Shown here piece after piece: positions 35,492 to 44,698 of a DNA stretch of 64,000 nt (position 1 is the first letter of the stretch; each line of letters opens with the position of its first letter). The stretch covers positions 682,001-746,000 of the forward strand of contig CANLWK010000002.1 of assembly GCA_947494805.1 (NCBI GenBank). The letters run 5' to 3'. The DNA comes from an uncultured Croceitalea sp. GTDB lineage: Bacteria; Bacteroidota; Bacteroidia; Flavobacteriales; Flavobacteriaceae. The notes beneath the pieces are model-generated. The model made no database searches and was not told the origin of the DNA. It saw only the letters and a list, made by a program, of their open reading frames with translations. The translations under genes were made by a program, and so were the position numbers.

Positions 35492-36559
35492 CTAGTTCGG
35501 CTCAACGATATTACTTCTATTACGATACGAAGACGGGGTGGCCCCCTCAAACTTTTTAAATGCACTGTTGAAAGAAGATAAACTGCTGAAACCCGTATCA
35601 AAAGCGACCGAGGCTATCGTAAACTTTTGCTCTTTGTCACTTAACAACAGTTTCTTAGCCTCTTGAACCCGATAAAAATTAATAAAATCATTAAAATTCT
35701 GTTTTGCGGTTTGATTGATAATCTCTGATGTCTGTTGCATGTTTTTATCAATCAATTTGCTTATGCTGGCCAATGAAATTGTCGATTCTAGATATAACTT
35801 TTGTTCTACCACAATTTTTTTAAGCTGTCGAAACAACTTGGTTTTTTCGCTAGTATCAAAAACGCTGCCATCAGATCTATTGATCTTTAGAATAAATGCT
35901 CTATAACTCAAATAATAAATAACCACTGCATAAACAATGGGACCGACAATGTAGGGAACTTTGTCTTCTATAATATTGAATACATAAGAAACCCAGATTA
36001 TGACAAAACCTATTAACATTAATTTTAACCATTGCAACACCGTTGTCTGTGCTTTTGTAAGAGATGCTCTTGAGTAACCTTTCACCACATACCATACGGT
36101 TCTACCCGCAATAAAAATGTAGCATGCCAGATGCAGATAAATAAAGATGATACAACTTGCAAACACCACCACACTTTTAGTGTTATTTTCATTTAGCCAC
36201 TCATTTGGAACAAAAAAACTAGTTATAAATACCAGCGCAAAGGGAATGATTTCAGAAAAGTTTGCCCGTCGAACTTTAAACCCTGGCTTTGTCATTGCCG
36301 ACGTATACCACCTGAGCAAGGGTCCAATAAGCAACAATAATGATAACCCTGCAAAAATAAACTGTGACTCAAGTTCTTTACTGAAGTATAGTAAAACAGA
36401 CTTTCCGATACGAAAAGCCATAACTATCAAGATGAGACCAAGTAAAAGGTTCGGTAAGGTTCGCTTGTTATTGAAAAAAAACAGATATACGGCAAAAAAC
36501 ATTCCATGCAATAGTCCAGCGCCACTAAGTAGTATCAGAAGTATGTCTAACAAATCCAA
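35492..36559 (-). CDS. Membrane-bound AraC-family regulator, second paralogue
   Basis: A 355-residue protein built like the one at 14468: about seven hydrophobic helices (1-220) and a C-terminal AraC domain with IASVAFDTGFSSLSSFNSAF and the end motif GATPSSYR. No ATG gives a full first helix; TTG codons at 36559 or 36553 do, and align with the start of the paralogue, so a TTG start is taken. It follows the DJ-1-like gene by 24 bp, so it lies in the same unit and may regulate it and the serine hydrolase upstream. Confidence 0.88.
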   Translation of the reverse strand: MDLLDILLILLSGAGLLHGMFFAVYLFFFNNKRTLPNLLLGLILIVMAFRIGKSVLLYFSKELESQFIFAGLSLLLLIGPLLRWYTSAMTKPGFKVRRANFSEIIPFALVFITSFFVPNEWLNENNTKSVVVFASCIIFIYLHLACYIFIAGRTVWYVVKGYSRASLTKAQTTVLQWLKLMLIGFVIIWVSYVFNIIEDKVPYIVGPIVYAVVIYYLSYRAFILKINRSDGSVFDTSEKTKLFRQLKKIVVEQKLYLESTISLASISKLIDKNMQQTSEIINQTAKQNFNDFINFYRVQEAKKLLLSDKEQKFTIASVAFDTGFSSLSSFNSAFKKFEGATPSSYRNRSNIVEPN

Positions 36560-36583
36560 CCGAATGTTTTTCTCAAATTTAGT

Positions 36584-37687
36584 TTATTCTGTTGGGGCAC
36601 CTTCCACTTTTTTGGCAAAAGAGACCAAGCCAACCATATTGAAAAACTTGCCAATTTCTCCTTTCATTGCGGCAATGATACCATGTTTGGCTATTAGAAT
36701 GCGATCGACCGGCTTATTAGAATCTTGTATCAGTTTTGCAATCATTTCCTTGGCCGGTTGGGAACCACCTTTATCATAAACATTTAAAATGTCAACGGCA
36801 TTTTCTTCACCGGTAATTTCTCTAAACTTTGGGACATGCCCCATTTGTTCTATCATCAATTCGGCAACCGACCAAACGGACCATGGATTTTGGCCTGTAA
36901 CCAAATTTTTATCATGACTTACTTTTTCTAAATACATGGCTCCCTTATTAAAACTAGCACCTTGTGCGGTCATCTTATCTTGTAATAGGAAGGGAAAAAT
37001 GGACTCCGCTTCAGGAATAAGCAATAGTTCTTCATCATTGGTAAAACCACTAACGGTTTTATCATCTAAAAGAAGCGTTCCATCGGTCAAGGTCACATTG
37101 ACCAAAGCGGCCGGACCATGACAGACCGCGCCAATAACCTTATCAGACTCGTAAAGCTTTCGTACTACAGCCTGAATTTTCTTGTTGTCGGGAAAATCAA
37201 ACATGGCTCCTTTACCACCCACAAAAAATATGGCTTCATAATTGGCAGCACTTACATCAGTTATCGATAACGTTTGGCTTGTCTTTTTTTGTGCGATCGA
37301 ATCATTTAAAAAGGCAAAATCATAGGGGCCCATATCTTCATCATCAATGACCACCGGTGGTTCACCGCCTGCCGGACTGGCAATATCAACCTCATACCCA
37401 TTGGCTTGAAATACATAATATGCTCTTGCCAGTTCTGTGAGTTCATACCCTGTACGCTTACCGCTTTTGCCCATAACATCCACACTTGTAACCACGGCCA
37501 ATACCTTGCCTCGATTTTCTGGAACATTGTCCATTACATATGTAAGTTCTTGTACCTTGGTCTGTTCTAAGGATAACGCTCTTGGTGGTAACAGACTCAT
37601 AAACCAAAATCCAAAGATTACCAGTATTGCAATTAATGTACCCAACCCTAGGAGTACCCATTTGAGAATTCTATACTTTCTGAACAT
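36584..37687 (-). CDS. Membrane-anchored DJ-1/PfpI family protein
   Basis: A 367-residue protein with one N-terminal transmembrane helix (about residues 10-31). The DJ-1/PfpI fold follows: YYVFQANGYEVDIASPAGG, YEAIFFVGGKGAMFDFPDN and the nucleophile elbow GAVCHGPAAL with the reactive Cys. Family members act as glyoxalases, chaperones, proteases or amidotransferase-like hydrolases, and the motifs do not decide between them. An extra C-terminal region (about 300-360) is not part of the core. Membrane anchoring is less usual. It sits between a serine hydrolase and an AraC regulator, all on the minus strand. Confidence 0.88.
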   Translation of the reverse strand: MFRKYRILKWVLLGLGTLIAILVIFGFWFMSLLPPRALSLEQTKVQELTYVMDNVPENRGKVLAVVTSVDVMGKSGKRTGYELTELARAYYVFQANGYEVDIASPAGGEPPVVIDDEDMGPYDFAFLNDSIAQKKTSQTLSITDVSAANYEAIFFVGGKGAMFDFPDNKKIQAVVRKLYESDKVIGAVCHGPAALVNVTLTDGTLLLDDKTVSGFTNDEELLLIPEAESIFPFLLQDKMTAQGASFNKGAMYLEKVSHDKNLVTGQNPWSVWSVAELMIEQMGHVPKFREITGEENAVDILNVYDKGGSQPAKEMIAKLIQDSNKPVDRILIAKHGIIAAMKGEIGKFFNMVGLVSFAKKVEGAPTE

Positions 37688-37782
37688 GATTTTATCATTT
37701 TATTTGGGGCCAAGTAAAATCATGTATGTCATAAAAACTGTCGAAATTATAATTCCGTCAGTACAAAAAGTAAGAGCAATCG

Positions 37783-39201
37783 TTAATCTACCTTTTCAAA
37801 TACATTACTGGATCCTAACGACATATAGACAATCTCGCCTTTGTCATTCTCAACAAAACCCATAGTTCTTTCCCCATCTGAACTCTTAAAAAGTAACGGA
37901 TCAACTTGATAATATGTTCTGCCCATAATACTGAATGTGTTGTCGTCGTTCACCACGAGTTCTTCTCTGTCGGGTCTCCACGAGTTCTCGCAAGTATGAC
38001 AATAGGTCGACCACATATAATGACCTGCAAACCGGTTAAGATTTTCTTTGGTTTTTAGAGGCTTTGATATTGTATCACTTTGGGGCTTTTTAAAGTGTTC
38101 TAAAATAGTGTTTGATACATTATAACGTAATCGACCACCTTCATGGTGATGAACAACAAATACCCCTAGGTTTTCTTCTGGGACCAATGTCAAATATGAA
38201 GCGTACCCAAGCATATCTCCACCATGTGCAATTGTTCTAAAGCCATGGATATCGTCTTCATAAAAACCATATGCAAACGCTTCTACTTCAGGATGTACCG
38301 TAAGCTGTTGGGTTTTCATTTCTTTTGACATTTCTTCGCTAAGAACTCTCTTGCCTTTATATATACCATTATTCAAGTGCATTTGCATGTATTTGCCCAT
38401 ATCGGTTACGGTACTGTTTATTTCTGAGGCGGGATAGGTGTGGTAATATTCCCAAGGCATCGGAACATTTATTCCGTTTCTATATTCATAGCCCCAAGAG
38501 ACATTCTCTTCAATCTCATCTGTAAGCCACATACTGGTCATAGTCATACCAAGTGGGTCCCATATATTTTCTTTAAGGTATTGTTCTAGGCCGAGTCCGC
38601 TCACATCTTCAACCAATAGTCCTGCAAGGGCAATACCAAAAGATGAATAACTTGAAATTATGCCAGGCTCGCGAATTGGCACAATTCGTTCCTTTAGAAA
38701 AGAGGCCAATGGAATAGTTTCTTCTGAAGTATACACTACCCTACCTCGCAATTCATCAAAGCCAGCGCTATGGTTAAGCAAATGTGCTGAGGTAATTGCT
38801 TTTTTAGTATACTTTGAAGAAACCTTGAATGAAGTCAAATAGTCATTTACATCTGTGTGCAGTCCAATCTTTTTACGGTCGGCCAATTGAAGTAAAGCGG
38901 TTGCCGTAAAGGTTTTGGTAATTGATCCAATTCGAAAAATTGTGGAGTCTGGGTTTACCGCACTTATTTCTTCGCCCAAAGAAGTATAGCCGTATCCCTT
39001 CTTCAATAATGTTTTGCCATCTTTTATTACTATAAAGGCAAGTCCTGGAATATGTTCTGATTCCATAGTGGTTTCAATTAGCGAATCAACTTTTGCTTCT
39101 AGCAGCGCAACGCTCTTGTTGGTATTTTGCGCATGGCCGAAGAACAAACTTGTGATAAAAATCAAGAAGAACCTTGTAAAATACGTAGTTGCTGTACCCA
39201 T
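37783..39201 (-). CDS. Serine hydrolase (class C beta-lactamase/PBP type)
   Basis: A 472-residue exported protein (ATG 39201; signal ending near GHAQ). The hydrolase core has the nucleophile motif SITK, a YSSFG segment in the place of the YxN motif, and AHGGD as the HxG-type third motif. The C-terminal 100 residues form an extra domain as in many esterase-like members. It contains two cysteines in a HTCENS region. Likely esterase or D-peptidase; the substrate is unknown. An upstream TTG (39273) is not used because it adds no signal. It is 95 bp upstream of the DJ-1-like gene. Confidence 0.88.
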   Translation of the reverse strand: MGTATTYFTRFFLIFITSLFFGHAQNTNKSVALLEAKVDSLIETTMESEHIPGLAFIVIKDGKTLLKKGYGYTSLGEEISAVNPDSTIFRIGSITKTFTATALLQLADRKKIGLHTDVNDYLTSFKVSSKYTKKAITSAHLLNHSAGFDELRGRVVYTSEETIPLASFLKERIVPIREPGIISSYSSFGIALAGLLVEDVSGLGLEQYLKENIWDPLGMTMTSMWLTDEIEENVSWGYEYRNGINVPMPWEYYHTYPASEINSTVTDMGKYMQMHLNNGIYKGKRVLSEEMSKEMKTQQLTVHPEVEAFAYGFYEDDIHGFRTIAHGGDMLGYASYLTLVPEENLGVFVVHHHEGGRLRYNVSNTILEHFKKPQSDTISKPLKTKENLNRFAGHYMWSTYCHTCENSWRPDREELVVNDDNTFSIMGRTYYQVDPLLFKSSDGERTMGFVENDKGEIVYMSLGSSNVFEKVD

Positions 39202-39419
39202 GAAAAATTGTTTATTGTGCTCTTTTGGTTTTAAACATCTTATTGGCTTAAAACTACTAATCAAAGACTTCAAAATCTACAAAAAGTGACAATAAACAGC
39301 TGCCGATTTATAAAATGAGATAAATTTTCAAGTGGTTGTCAATAAGAATAGTCCACAAATTATAGGCTATCATTATTTTATCCATGCTTGAACGGATACT
39401 TCTTATACAATGGGAACTA

Positions 39420-40730
39420 TCATTTTTTTTCGTTGGCACCCAGGTTCCAAATCAATTTAGCGACCTTAAGCTGTCCATCTATCGTACGTTCCAAAACCAT
39501 CAAATTATTGGTTTCAAACGAATAGGTCCCCGTTTTATCAAGTGGCTTGAACTGACCAGTACTTCCACCAGAAACCAACACTATTGTATTTAGGGACTGT
39601 ATCTCATGGGCAAAATGTTCAATGGTCAAATGTCCTTTTTGACGTTCACTTCGCAAATATGATTTAAAGTCATCTTTATGCCGAATTCTTTCATGACCCG
39701 GCGGCATTACCAAAAGTCCGTCATCTATGTATACTGAAAGGTATGCATCTATGTCTATATCTTGATCGTCTAAATGGAGTAACAGTTCTTTAACCCTTAA
39801 TTTATCCGCTTGATGGATAGGTGTAGCGGGGATGCTATGGTTAATCATTTGGCGATAAATCAACAATGGTCCGTTCTCTGAATTTTTGAGCAAAGTCAGC
39901 CCTTTACCTGTTATAAAAAATCGGTTCCCCTCGTAGATCCATTCCACATAATACTCACCAAATCGCAAGGTATAGAGGTCTAGATCAATAACCTTGACTA
40001 CCTTTGTCATCAAGCTCTCTAAGGGCGCATCAGGGTTATTATGGGCATTGAAATAATCGGTAATTTGATCTTTACCCACAAAAGGAGGGTCATAATAGGT
40101 CATGTAAATCGCATCTTTGGCATAAGAGGTCAACTGCTTTTTAGCATCTCGTGACAGGACCGCATCATAGACCAACTTTCTATGCTCCTCAATTTTCTTT
40201 TCGAGGACGGTTACTGGTTCCATTACCTTAGACTTTTCCGTTTCAACCTTTATGAAGTCTACATTTTCAGCAGCAAAGTAGTTGGACGCCCCCCAGATAT
40301 GTGCCATTACCTGAGGCTCTCCCCTGTCAGAGATGGTCCAATAGGTACTATACTTACCAATGTACTCAAACTCTTTGCCCTGAGGGGTCTCATAGATATG
40401 TTCAAAAGTACCCAGTTCAAGATACAGGGCTCCTATTGCTTGAATTTCAAAGGGTGTTTTGCTGAATTTTGAAGTCGAGGTTTTCTCAAAAAATGCTTCA
40501 TAGTATTCGCCTATGGCCAACCTACCGTTTAAACTATTATGGTATTCTGGAAGTATGGTGGCACCTTTATCAAAGAGAGATAACACCTCTTTGATGTTCT
40601 CTTTTGTGATGTTCGTCGCAAAATGCTGGCTTCGTTCGGTTATTCTTGATGGTATGTCATTTTGTGCTGCCAAGGTCAAATAAAACAAGAGGTATAGGAG
40701 TATTGTAATTGGTCCAGTAGTTGGTTTCAT
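39420..40730 (-). CDS. Secreted protein of three NTF2-like (SnoaL) domains
   Basis: A 436-residue exported protein (signal ending near LAAQ at about residue 22). Three consecutive stretches (about 30-160, 175-305 and 312-432) each show the NTF2-like/DUF4440 pattern: a helical start, a 'G/KDxxxxYF' helix (NGRLAIGEYYEAFF, GKDQITDYFNAH, KDDFKSYLRSE) and alternating strands with a conserved tail. NTF2-like domains are small cone-shaped binding folds; a triple tandem copy is uncommon. No catalytic residues stand out. It is the last gene of a three-gene minus operon whose middle gene is related. Confidence 0.75.
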   Translation of the reverse strand: MKPTTGPITILLYLLFYLTLAAQNDIPSRITERSQHFATNITKENIKEVLSLFDKGATILPEYHNSLNGRLAIGEYYEAFFEKTSTSKFSKTPFEIQAIGALYLELGTFEHIYETPQGKEFEYIGKYSTYWTISDRGEPQVMAHIWGASNYFAAENVDFIKVETEKSKVMEPVTVLEKKIEEHRKLVYDAVLSRDAKKQLTSYAKDAIYMTYYDPPFVGKDQITDYFNAHNNPDAPLESLMTKVVKVIDLDLYTLRFGEYYVEWIYEGNRFFITGKGLTLLKNSENGPLLIYRQMINHSIPATPIHQADKLRVKELLLHLDDQDIDIDAYLSVYIDDGLLVMPPGHERIRHKDDFKSYLRSERQKGHLTIEHFAHEIQSLNTIVLVSGGSTGQFKPLDKTGTYSFETNNLMVLERTIDGQLKVAKLIWNLGANEKK

Positions 40731-40761
40731 ATTGAGCTCTATTTTATTGGGTTATGAAAAT

Positions 40762-41691
40762 TCATTCCGCATTGTGAATATGCGTACCCAATTGTCTATG
40801 AATTTTTAGGGCGTTATCCTCTGTTCTGCGCCAATAAGCGATACCAGAACCTCTTGTGGTGCCGGTATAACCGGGTACTGTCCATTTGACATAAAACTTT
40901 GAATACCTTATAATACCATCTGCTACAAGATCGTAGTCATAGGTCCATGTTTCAATACTATCTATTTTGACAGGGTTTTTATGATATGCCGTAAAGTGCT
41001 TTAACAAACCTTTCCTTCCTGTTTTTGCTGAATCAGCAAATGGATAATAAACTGCGTCATTGGTATACGAGTCAACGGTACCTTTGGTATCCCTATCACG
41101 AACACGATTTTCGCCAAGGGCATGATAGGCCTGTATTTCCATAGGGATTTTCTTATTGAACCTACCCAACAAGGGCGTGCTATCATCAGTCAAAGCCTTT
41201 ACCTGCAACATTTCAGGATTCGATATGGGTTTATAGAAACCAAAGGTTTCTGCCTTCAAGTGTAATTGCCCAGAAGTATCTTTCTGCCAAACATTAAAGT
41301 ATTTACCTGTTTGTGCCGTACTGTCGACAAACTCTTTTCTAAATGTGCCTATTTCTAAGACCAACTTCTCAAAGTCAAAGACCTCAGTAGTTTTTTTGTT
41401 GTATTCTTTTAAGTCTTGTCGCTTAAATAGTTCATCATAGTACAGCTTAATTTTAGTTTTACCGTCCAACATTGGCTGATATTCAGCGAGCAAAAGGCAA
41501 CTATCTAAATAAACATTATCCATTAGGTCACTGTTCTTATGTAATGCTGCAGCGATTAGTTTTTTGTTTTGTTGCAGTATGCTTTCTTTCACATTCAGTT
41601 CATCAGCAAGCCTGTTTTTCACTATTGGCCTTTCATGTTTACATGCATAGAAAACGATACTTACTACTATTGAAAAGAAGAAATGTCTCAT
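40762..41691 (-). CDS. Lipoprotein with two NTF2-like domains
   Basis: A 309-residue lipoprotein: the ATG at 41691 gives MRHFFFSIVVSIVFYAC, whereas earlier codons would overlap the upstream gene. Two NTF2-like units are seen: one around NKKLIAAALHK and GKTKIKLYYDELF, the other around TVDSYTNDAVYYPFAD and GRKGLLKHFTAYHK, with matching strand endings (KFYVKWTVPG resembles the YYVEWIYEG of the downstream gene). The downstream gene at 39420 has three such units, so the two are likely related by domain duplication. 31 bp separates the genes. Ligand or reaction unknown. Confidence 0.72.
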   Translation of the reverse strand: MRHFFFSIVVSIVFYACKHERPIVKNRLADELNVKESILQQNKKLIAAALHKNSDLMDNVYLDSCLLLAEYQPMLDGKTKIKLYYDELFKRQDLKEYNKKTTEVFDFEKLVLEIGTFRKEFVDSTAQTGKYFNVWQKDTSGQLHLKAETFGFYKPISNPEMLQVKALTDDSTPLLGRFNKKIPMEIQAYHALGENRVRDRDTKGTVDSYTNDAVYYPFADSAKTGRKGLLKHFTAYHKNPVKIDSIETWTYDYDLVADGIIRYSKFYVKWTVPGYTGTTRGSGIAYWRRTEDNALKIHRQLGTHIHNAE

Positions 41692-41704
41692 AAGGCTTAT
41701 TTTA

Positions 41705-42523
41705 TCATTTAGTGTTGGTGCGAACAAATGTGCCTCCATAGAAGCTTCCAGTAGGTTTATTGGCACTGTCATACTGGTACGATGTTAAGATATAGGTGTT
41801 TTCGTCAACCCAATCATAGCTATATTTGCGATAGGTACCCTCGGGTTCACTACCTTCAAAAACCATGGTCAAGGTCACATTGCCATTTTCGTCGATGCTA
41901 CCTGACCCCAAACCAATCCTGTTTTCATAAAAACTTGATTGCATGACAACGCTCTGTGTGGCTTGGTTGTACGTCCACAACCCATGTCCTTTTGCGCTGG
42001 TTGCATCAACAACCCATAACAGGCTCCTTTTAGTGTTGAGTTCTTTACAGATAGTGCGGTGATTTGGTAAGTATAGGGTGTCAATGGCTTTTGGTGTGTT
42101 TGCAGCGTACCAAGTATCATTTTTCAGGGTCCATTCGCCAATAAACTTCTTAAAGACATTCTCTGTTGGTTTGTGGTATCTAAATACAGTGCTATGTTCA
42201 GTGGTTTTATCAGAATCTAGTTTGATTGCAATCGCATCACCTTCTTCCCATTCTACTTCATTCAGTACATACTTAAAATAGAGGGTGTCTTGGTTCATAT
42301 TATCAAAGTGCGCTTTGACTTTATATACACCATCATGATCTTCATCCCTCAGTTTTAGTCCCCTGACCCATGAGAGTGGAGCCATGCTTCCACGCAGGCC
42401 AATGTTCAATTTTTTATTTGTTGGGTTCGGTATGGCACTGGCGTCCAACGTAAAGTCAATTGTTTTCTGAGCGTTCAAAAAAAAGAATGGGAAACACAAA
42501 AATAGTACTGAATACCTGTTCAT
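41705..42523 (-). CDS. Secreted protein with E-set-like and lipocalin-like parts
   Basis: A 272-residue exported protein (ATG 42523, signal ending near LNAQ). Residues 20-110 look like a starch-binding/E-set beta domain (NIGLRGSMAPLSWVRG, then DEDHDGVYKVKAHFD). Residues about 120-270 resemble a DUF1579-type lipocalin sandwich (FIGEWTLKNDTW at its start, GGTFVRT at the end). No active site identified. It is the first gene of the operon with the NTF2-like genes; LytTR-type boxes lie in its promoter region at 42597-42683. Confidence 0.65.
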   Translation of the reverse strand: MNRYSVLFLCFPFFFLNAQKTIDFTLDASAIPNPTNKKLNIGLRGSMAPLSWVRGLKLRDEDHDGVYKVKAHFDNMNQDTLYFKYVLNEVEWEEGDAIAIKLDSDKTTEHSTVFRYHKPTENVFKKFIGEWTLKNDTWYAANTPKAIDTLYLPNHRTICKELNTKRSLLWVVDATSAKGHGLWTYNQATQSVVMQSSFYENRIGLGSGSIDENGNVTLTMVFEGSEPEGTYRKYSYDWVDENTYILTSYQYDSANKPTGSFYGGTFVRTNTK

Positions 42524-42596
42524 TGTTATTGGATTTACACCGAAAGAAGAGCGTTTTTTCTTGAAAACAAATAACATATGACGAACAGTTACAATG

Positions 42597-42683
42597 AATT
42601 GACCAGTGAAAGTATGCAGTGGGTAGTTTGCAAAATGGCAAGCAATTGACCATTCATCAATTTGTTATGACCATTGGTCAATT
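42597..42683. promoter_or_regulatory. LytTR-type boxes in the divergent promoter region
   Basis: AATTGACCA occurs at 42597-42605 and 42644-42652, a variant TTATGACCA at 42665-42673, and an inverted copy at 42675-42683. The second and third share TGACCATT at exactly 21 bp spacing, the spacing known for tandem LytTR sites (two 9-bp boxes, 12-bp gap). The site lies between the LytS/LytTR genes and the NTF2-like operon. Confidence 0.65.
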
Positions 42684-42749
42684 GAAGGATATGGTCTAAA
42701 GTATTGCCAGAACGAATGCTTATATTTAAGGTTATTGTAAAGACATACT

Positions 42750-43859
42750 TTGAAAAAAGCATTGAATTTTTTGGTCAAGTATAAACTGTACCATCTGGCA
42801 TTTTGGTTTGTGTACCATTGCTTTTGGTGGGCGCTTACCAGTGGAAGTATCTTGGATGCCATTAATAATATCTTCTTTTCCCCCTATTCTACAAAATTTG
42901 TGTTCTATCTTTTGTTTCAAGCATTTGGAGTCTATTTCAACTTATACTATCTCATTCCAAAATTTCTACAAACGGGAAAATACGTCACTTATATTACCCT
43001 ATTGACATTAACTATTTTAACGACGTCTGCTTGTATTATCAGTGGCTATTATGTGAACGCATTTATTGTTGAGGTGTCATTTGAAGAGCTCTTCAGAGTT
43101 GCCCCAGATGAGTTCATGGTATTGTTCAAAACAAATGCCCTACCCTCCACTCTAGCGAGCATGACCTTGGCTATGAGCATAAAGTTGACAAAGAACTGGA
43201 TGGCTTCTGAACGAAAAAGAAATGCTATGCAAAAAGAAAAATTAGAAACTGAGCTCAAGTTTTTGCGTTCACAATTCAATCCCCATTTTTTGTTCAACAC
43301 TATTAATTCCATTTTTGTCCTTATCCATAAAAACCAAGACATGGCCCAAGCTTCCTTGGCCAAGTTTTCTGATTTGCTGCGGTACCAGTTGTATCAATGC
43401 AACGAACCCTATATTGCACTTCATAAAGAGTTAGAGTATCTACAGAATTTTATAGAATTGGAGAAACTACGACAAGAAACCAAAAACCTATCACTGGATA
43501 TTGTCGTCAAGAATGAATCTGGACAATCTTTAGGTATTGCTCCATTTTTGTTGATTCCCTTTGTTGAAAATGCCTTTAAGCATGTTTCGCACCATAAAAA
43601 AGCAGCTAATTTTATTAAGTTACATTTGGGTGCAACTGACCGTCAACTTTGCTTTGAAGTAATCAATAGTGTCGGTAACCTGAAGAACAGCTCAGATATG
43701 GATACTTCTGGTATTGGATTACAAAATGTGAAACGCCGTCTTGCGCTGATGTATCCTGAATCACATAACCTTGAAATTTATTCAGACGACCTGCAGTTTA
43801 AGGTATCACTTCAATTACAGTTGTCTGAACTACATAATCTATCCACCAAAACCGCATAA
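42750..43859 (+). CDS. LytS-type sensor histidine kinase
   Basis: A 369-residue kinase. Four membrane helices (about residues 12-30, 45-69, 78-103 and 128-147) precede the His_kinase (PF06580) region with FLRSQFNPHFLFNTINS, where His179 is the phospho-acceptor. The ATPase N-box reads LLIPFVENAFKH and a G-box GIGLQNVKRRL follows. Only a TTG start (42750) gives the first helix. Two bases after its stop begins the LytTR gene, so signal passes to that regulator. What the sensor detects cannot be told. Confidence 0.95.
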   Translation: MKKALNFLVKYKLYHLAFWFVYHCFWWALTSGSILDAINNIFFSPYSTKFVFYLLFQAFGVYFNLYYLIPKFLQTGKYVTYITLLTLTILTTSACIISGYYVNAFIVEVSFEELFRVAPDEFMVLFKTNALPSTLASMTLAMSIKLTKNWMASERKRNAMQKEKLETELKFLRSQFNPHFLFNTINSIFVLIHKNQDMAQASLAKFSDLLRYQLYQCNEPYIALHKELEYLQNFIELEKLRQETKNLSLDIVVKNESGQSLGIAPFLLIPFVENAFKHVSHHKKAANFIKLHLGATDRQLCFEVINSVGNLKNSSDMDTSGIGLQNVKRRLALMYPESHNLEIYSDDLQFKVSLQLQLSELHNLSTKTA

Positions 43860-43860
43860 G

Positions 43861-44592
43861 ATGGCAATGATACGTTGTGTTGTGATTGATGATGAACCAT
43901 TGGCCAGGGAATGTATTGCTGATTATATTGCCAAAGTAGATTTTTTAGAATTGGTTGATGCCATTGCCAACCCTACCGAGTTGGAAACATTAAAGGAAAA
44001 AGGAAGCATTGACCTTCTTTTTTTAGATATTCAAATGCCCGTAATGAGCGGTATTGACTATTTAAAATATACCCGCAGAAGACCTATGGTGATCCTAACG
44101 ACTGCCTATCCCGATTATGCCCTTGAAAGTTATGAACTCGATGTTCTTGATTATCTGGTAAAACCCATCACTTTTGGACGGTTTTATAAGGCAATTACCA
44201 AAGCAAATGAATACTATCGATTACAACACAAAAAAAGTGACCCTTCAAAAACCACATCGGACGTAGTCGACTATTTCTTTGTCAAATGCGAACAGACTTA
44301 TGAAAAGATTTACTACAACGACTTACAGTATATAGAAGCCCTTGAAAACTATGTAGTCATCTATACGAAGGACACAAAATACATGACGTTGATGCCTATG
44401 AAACGTATGGAAGAACTTTTGGATAAAGATATGTTTATGCGTGTTCACAAGTCCTATATAGTGAATATTGATAGCGTACTTTCTTATGAAAAAAATCGAT
44501 TAAAACTATTGTCCAAAACAATTCCTGTAAGTCGTGGTAACAAATCGGCTGTTTTTGAAAAGGTTGTCAATGAAAAGCTGTGGAAAAAGTAG
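43861..44592 (+). CDS. LytTR family response regulator
   Basis: A 243-residue protein. Receiver domain (1-120) with the acidic pair IDDEP near the start and the phospho-acceptor Asp56 in LLFLDIQMP. The LytTR DNA-binding domain (about 140-240) shows KIYYNDLQYIEALENYVVIYT and FMRVHKSYIVNID. The ATG at 43861 is used: it follows the kinase stop by one base and starts right at the receiver. It probably binds the boxes at 42597-42683, controlling its own operon and the divergent NTF2-like genes. Confidence 0.95.
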   Translation: MAMIRCVVIDDEPLARECIADYIAKVDFLELVDAIANPTELETLKEKGSIDLLFLDIQMPVMSGIDYLKYTRRRPMVILTTAYPDYALESYELDVLDYLVKPITFGRFYKAITKANEYYRLQHKKSDPSKTTSDVVDYFFVKCEQTYEKIYYNDLQYIEALENYVVIYTKDTKYMTLMPMKRMEELLDKDMFMRVHKSYIVNIDSVLSYEKNRLKLLSKTIPVSRGNKSAVFEKVVNEKLWKK

Positions 44593-44698
44593 TTTTACAA
44601 AGCTCATTTCCTTGTGTGCTTGTTTGAAAAGCTCTTCGTTTAGACTAAATTTAAAGTCATTGGAATTTTTAAACTTCACCTGACAAACCAATCAACGT

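Noticed and set aside
3195-42752. TTG start codons used for mog, the second AraC regulator and the first LytS kinase as evidence of unusual translation
   Set aside because: Each is supported by reading frame and helix placement, but TTG starts are normal in bacteria.
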